Assembly (NCBI GenBank): GCA_913020445.1
Contig: CAJWAR010000001.1
Location: forward strand, 1 to 64,000
Source: an uncultured Rhodospirillaceae bacterium
GTDB lineage: Bacteria > Pseudomonadota > Alphaproteobacteria > Rhodospirillales > UBA2165
Length of the DNA: 64,000 nucleotides
Reading direction: 5' to 3'
Shown: piece after piece, positions 62,866 through 64,000 of the stretch
Layout of the letters: each line of letters begins with the position of its first letter
Numbering within the stretch: the stretch's first letter is position 1
Program-made: the position numbers and the translations under genes
The notes under the pieces: generated by a model
What the model was told of the DNA's origin: nothing
Database searches by the model: none
Seen by the model: only the letters and a program-made list of their open reading frames with translations

Positions 62866-63933
62866 CTAGGATAAACTTACCCGGCCTTGAACTTCCGGTC
62901 CATCAACATCATAGCGATAGGCCCGGAAAACGTTGTTATTACCGGCCATCGGCCCAGGGTCAGTTTGCGGCGTAAAATACGGTGAAATATATTCCCACAC
63001 CACTTCCTTATCTGGCGTAACTTCGAAAATGCGGCCCCACATGCCTTCGCAGATGAGCGTGTTGCCGCTCTTAAGCCGTTGCGCGCCGGAGATAAACGGA
63101 GAGTGGAACGTATAACGCGGCATGCCGTGATATTCCCACACCGTCTCTTTGGTCGCGGGATCAAATTCGAGCACCCGGGAACCCGCTCCAGGCCCGGGGT
63201 GTTGATTAATGAACACCATGTAATTGCCGTTTTCGAGATACTGAAAATCGTGCTGGTGGCCAAGCTCAAATCCGCACCATTCAAAATTGAATTTGCCGCT
63301 CTCCCGGTCAATCACCGCAATCAGATTATTGTGCCGCCAACTGACGAGAACATCACCGTTCGGCAGCGGTTGAATGGAGTTGGGATGGGCCCATTCGATG
63401 CGCCCCGCCATCGGCGCATTGGGATATTTTTCGATCTCGATATTTTCGTGGATATGCCACTCCCAAACAGTTTCGCCGGCTGGGTTCACTTCGCGGATGT
63501 AATCGCCCCAAATTCCTTCCGGCACGGTGCGGCCATGTTCGCCGCCCTGGACCCGGCTGGCATGCTCTTCCGGCAGCAATTCCCAGCCGAGATAAATCGT
63601 ATTGCCGTTGTCGCAGCGCCGGAAATCATGGTGCTGATAGTCATCATGATATTCCCAAACGATATTGCCGTCCCAATCCAGTTCCTGAATTTTGCCACCT
63701 TTGGCATTGAGGCCGGGCGGTCCGTCCGGCGTTTCAATGGCCACCAACAGATTGCCGTTTGGCAGGAGGTAGCCGTAGTTACCAGGCTTTGATTGCAAGT
63801 CCCATTGGTGGAGAATTTCACCATTCATACCAATGAGATAGGTCACCTTGTGGCGCAGCGGCGAAAACAACGTGACGCCAGGTGTCGCCCGCGCCTGGTC
63901 ATATTCAGTCACCCCAAAATTTGAAAAGCGCAA
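62866..63933 (-). CDS. Arylsulfotransferase-like beta-propeller protein, copy 2
   Basis: The 355-residue product is a paralogue of the protein at 58832-60037: it shares LIGMNGEILHQWDLQSKPGN, ELDWDGNIVWEYHDDYQHHD, PNSIQPLPNGDVLVSWRHNN and EVTPDKEVVWEYISPYF. The start is a TTG about 10 bases after GGGGG. No signal peptide is seen. The GFA gene follows it. Sulfotransferase activity is inferred from the family only; the two copies could have different acceptors. Confidence 0.8.
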   Translation of the reverse strand: MRFSNFGVTEYDQARATPGVTLFSPLRHKVTYLIGMNGEILHQWDLQSKPGNYGYLLPNGNLLVAIETPDGPPGLNAKGGKIQELDWDGNIVWEYHDDYQHHDFRRCDNGNTIYLGWELLPEEHASRVQGGEHGRTVPEGIWGDYIREVNPAGETVWEWHIHENIEIEKYPNAPMAGRIEWAHPNSIQPLPNGDVLVSWRHNNLIAVIDRESGKFNFEWCGFELGHQHDFQYLENGNYMVFINQHPGPGAGSRVLEFDPATKETVWEYHGMPRYTFHSPFISGAQRLKSGNTLICEGMWGRIFEVTPDKEVVWEYISPYFTPQTDPGPMAGNNNVFRAYRYDVDGPEVQGRVSLS

Positions 63934-64000
63934 TGGAAAAGCCCCCGAGTTCTGATTTGTTATTTTATTGTACTGATAGCATAAGCAAGATCAGGAATAG
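63934..64000. other. Right edge, intergenic
   Basis: Upstream region of the second ASST-like gene; AT-rich and without a visible gene. Confidence 0.5.

Overview
The window looks like a piece of an alphaproteobacterial chromosome, probably from a Rhodospirillales-like, free-living and possibly marine lineage. This rests on gene families typical of that class: MmcB, YcgN, the long two-domain Dcd, an RHH_4 ribbon-helix-helix protein, a DUF3750 protein, CbiB and a class A RNase P RNA. No tRNA, rRNA, CRISPR array, prophage or intact insertion sequence was seen. Both edges are intergenic. The species cannot be named from sequence alone.

Layout. 0.4-3.7 kb: a secreted coiled-coil protein faces a minus-strand operon (SMP-30-like lactonase, unknown protein, MscS channel, 57-residue protein). 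3.8-9.9 kb: catabolic genes (monooxygenase-like protein, CoA ligase, ChaC, cytoplasmic sulfatase, VOC protein, alpha/beta hydrolase). 10-13.7 kb: a receiver protein whose phospho-acceptor Asp is Glu, joined out of frame to a pentapeptide-repeat protein, then a TPR/GT41 O-GlcNAc-transferase-like protein. 13.7-23 kb: housekeeping (YjbQ, MmcB, Ada-like methyltransferase, YgjP, YcgN, SCO, CbiB, TfoX-N, RHH, AsmA). 23-36 kb: two tandem MFS transporters, a fused oxoprolinase, a glycine-zipper protein, DUF3750, a flavin protein with a triple RidA fusion, an acyl-CoA dehydrogenase and a second GT41 protein. 36-43 kb: DjlA, a DMT exporter, an amidase, GNAT, a CigR-like protein, a diguanylate cyclase and a sensor kinase. 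43.1-43.5 kb: rnpB. 43.6-48.9 kb: dienelactone hydrolase, dcd, a DnaA-box cluster with an AT-rich stretch, an LsrF-like aldolase and an aldolase/dehydrogenase fusion. 49-64 kb: two class III cyclases, an MBL lipoprotein, GST, a CoA ligase with a reductive-dehalogenase-like protein, two arylsulfotransferase-like propellers, a winged-helix/TPR regulator and a GFA protein.

How the genes may work together. Many genes point to breakdown of varied organic acids, lactones and sulfated or possibly halogenated compounds: two AMP-forming CoA ligases, acyl-CoA dehydrogenase, sulfatase, two arylsulfotransferase-like proteins, dienelactone hydrolase, SMP-30-like lactonase, GST and the Rdh-like protein. 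Signalling is also well represented (receiver, GGDEF, kinase, two nucleotide cyclases, wHTH-TPR). No single pathway can be assigned from the window.

The most notable signal is at 45532-45649. Two exact consensus-type DnaA boxes flank three contiguous 9-mers that match or nearly match the box, with a 54-base stretch of about 17% GC and one more exact box downstream. This makes it a candidate chromosomal replication origin or a DnaA-controlled region. Next most notable are the frameshifted receiver/pentapeptide gene, the triple RidA fusion lacking the deaminase arginine, the DUF427-cyclase fusion, and a composite dispersed repeat found at both 0.2 and 46.6-46.8 kb.
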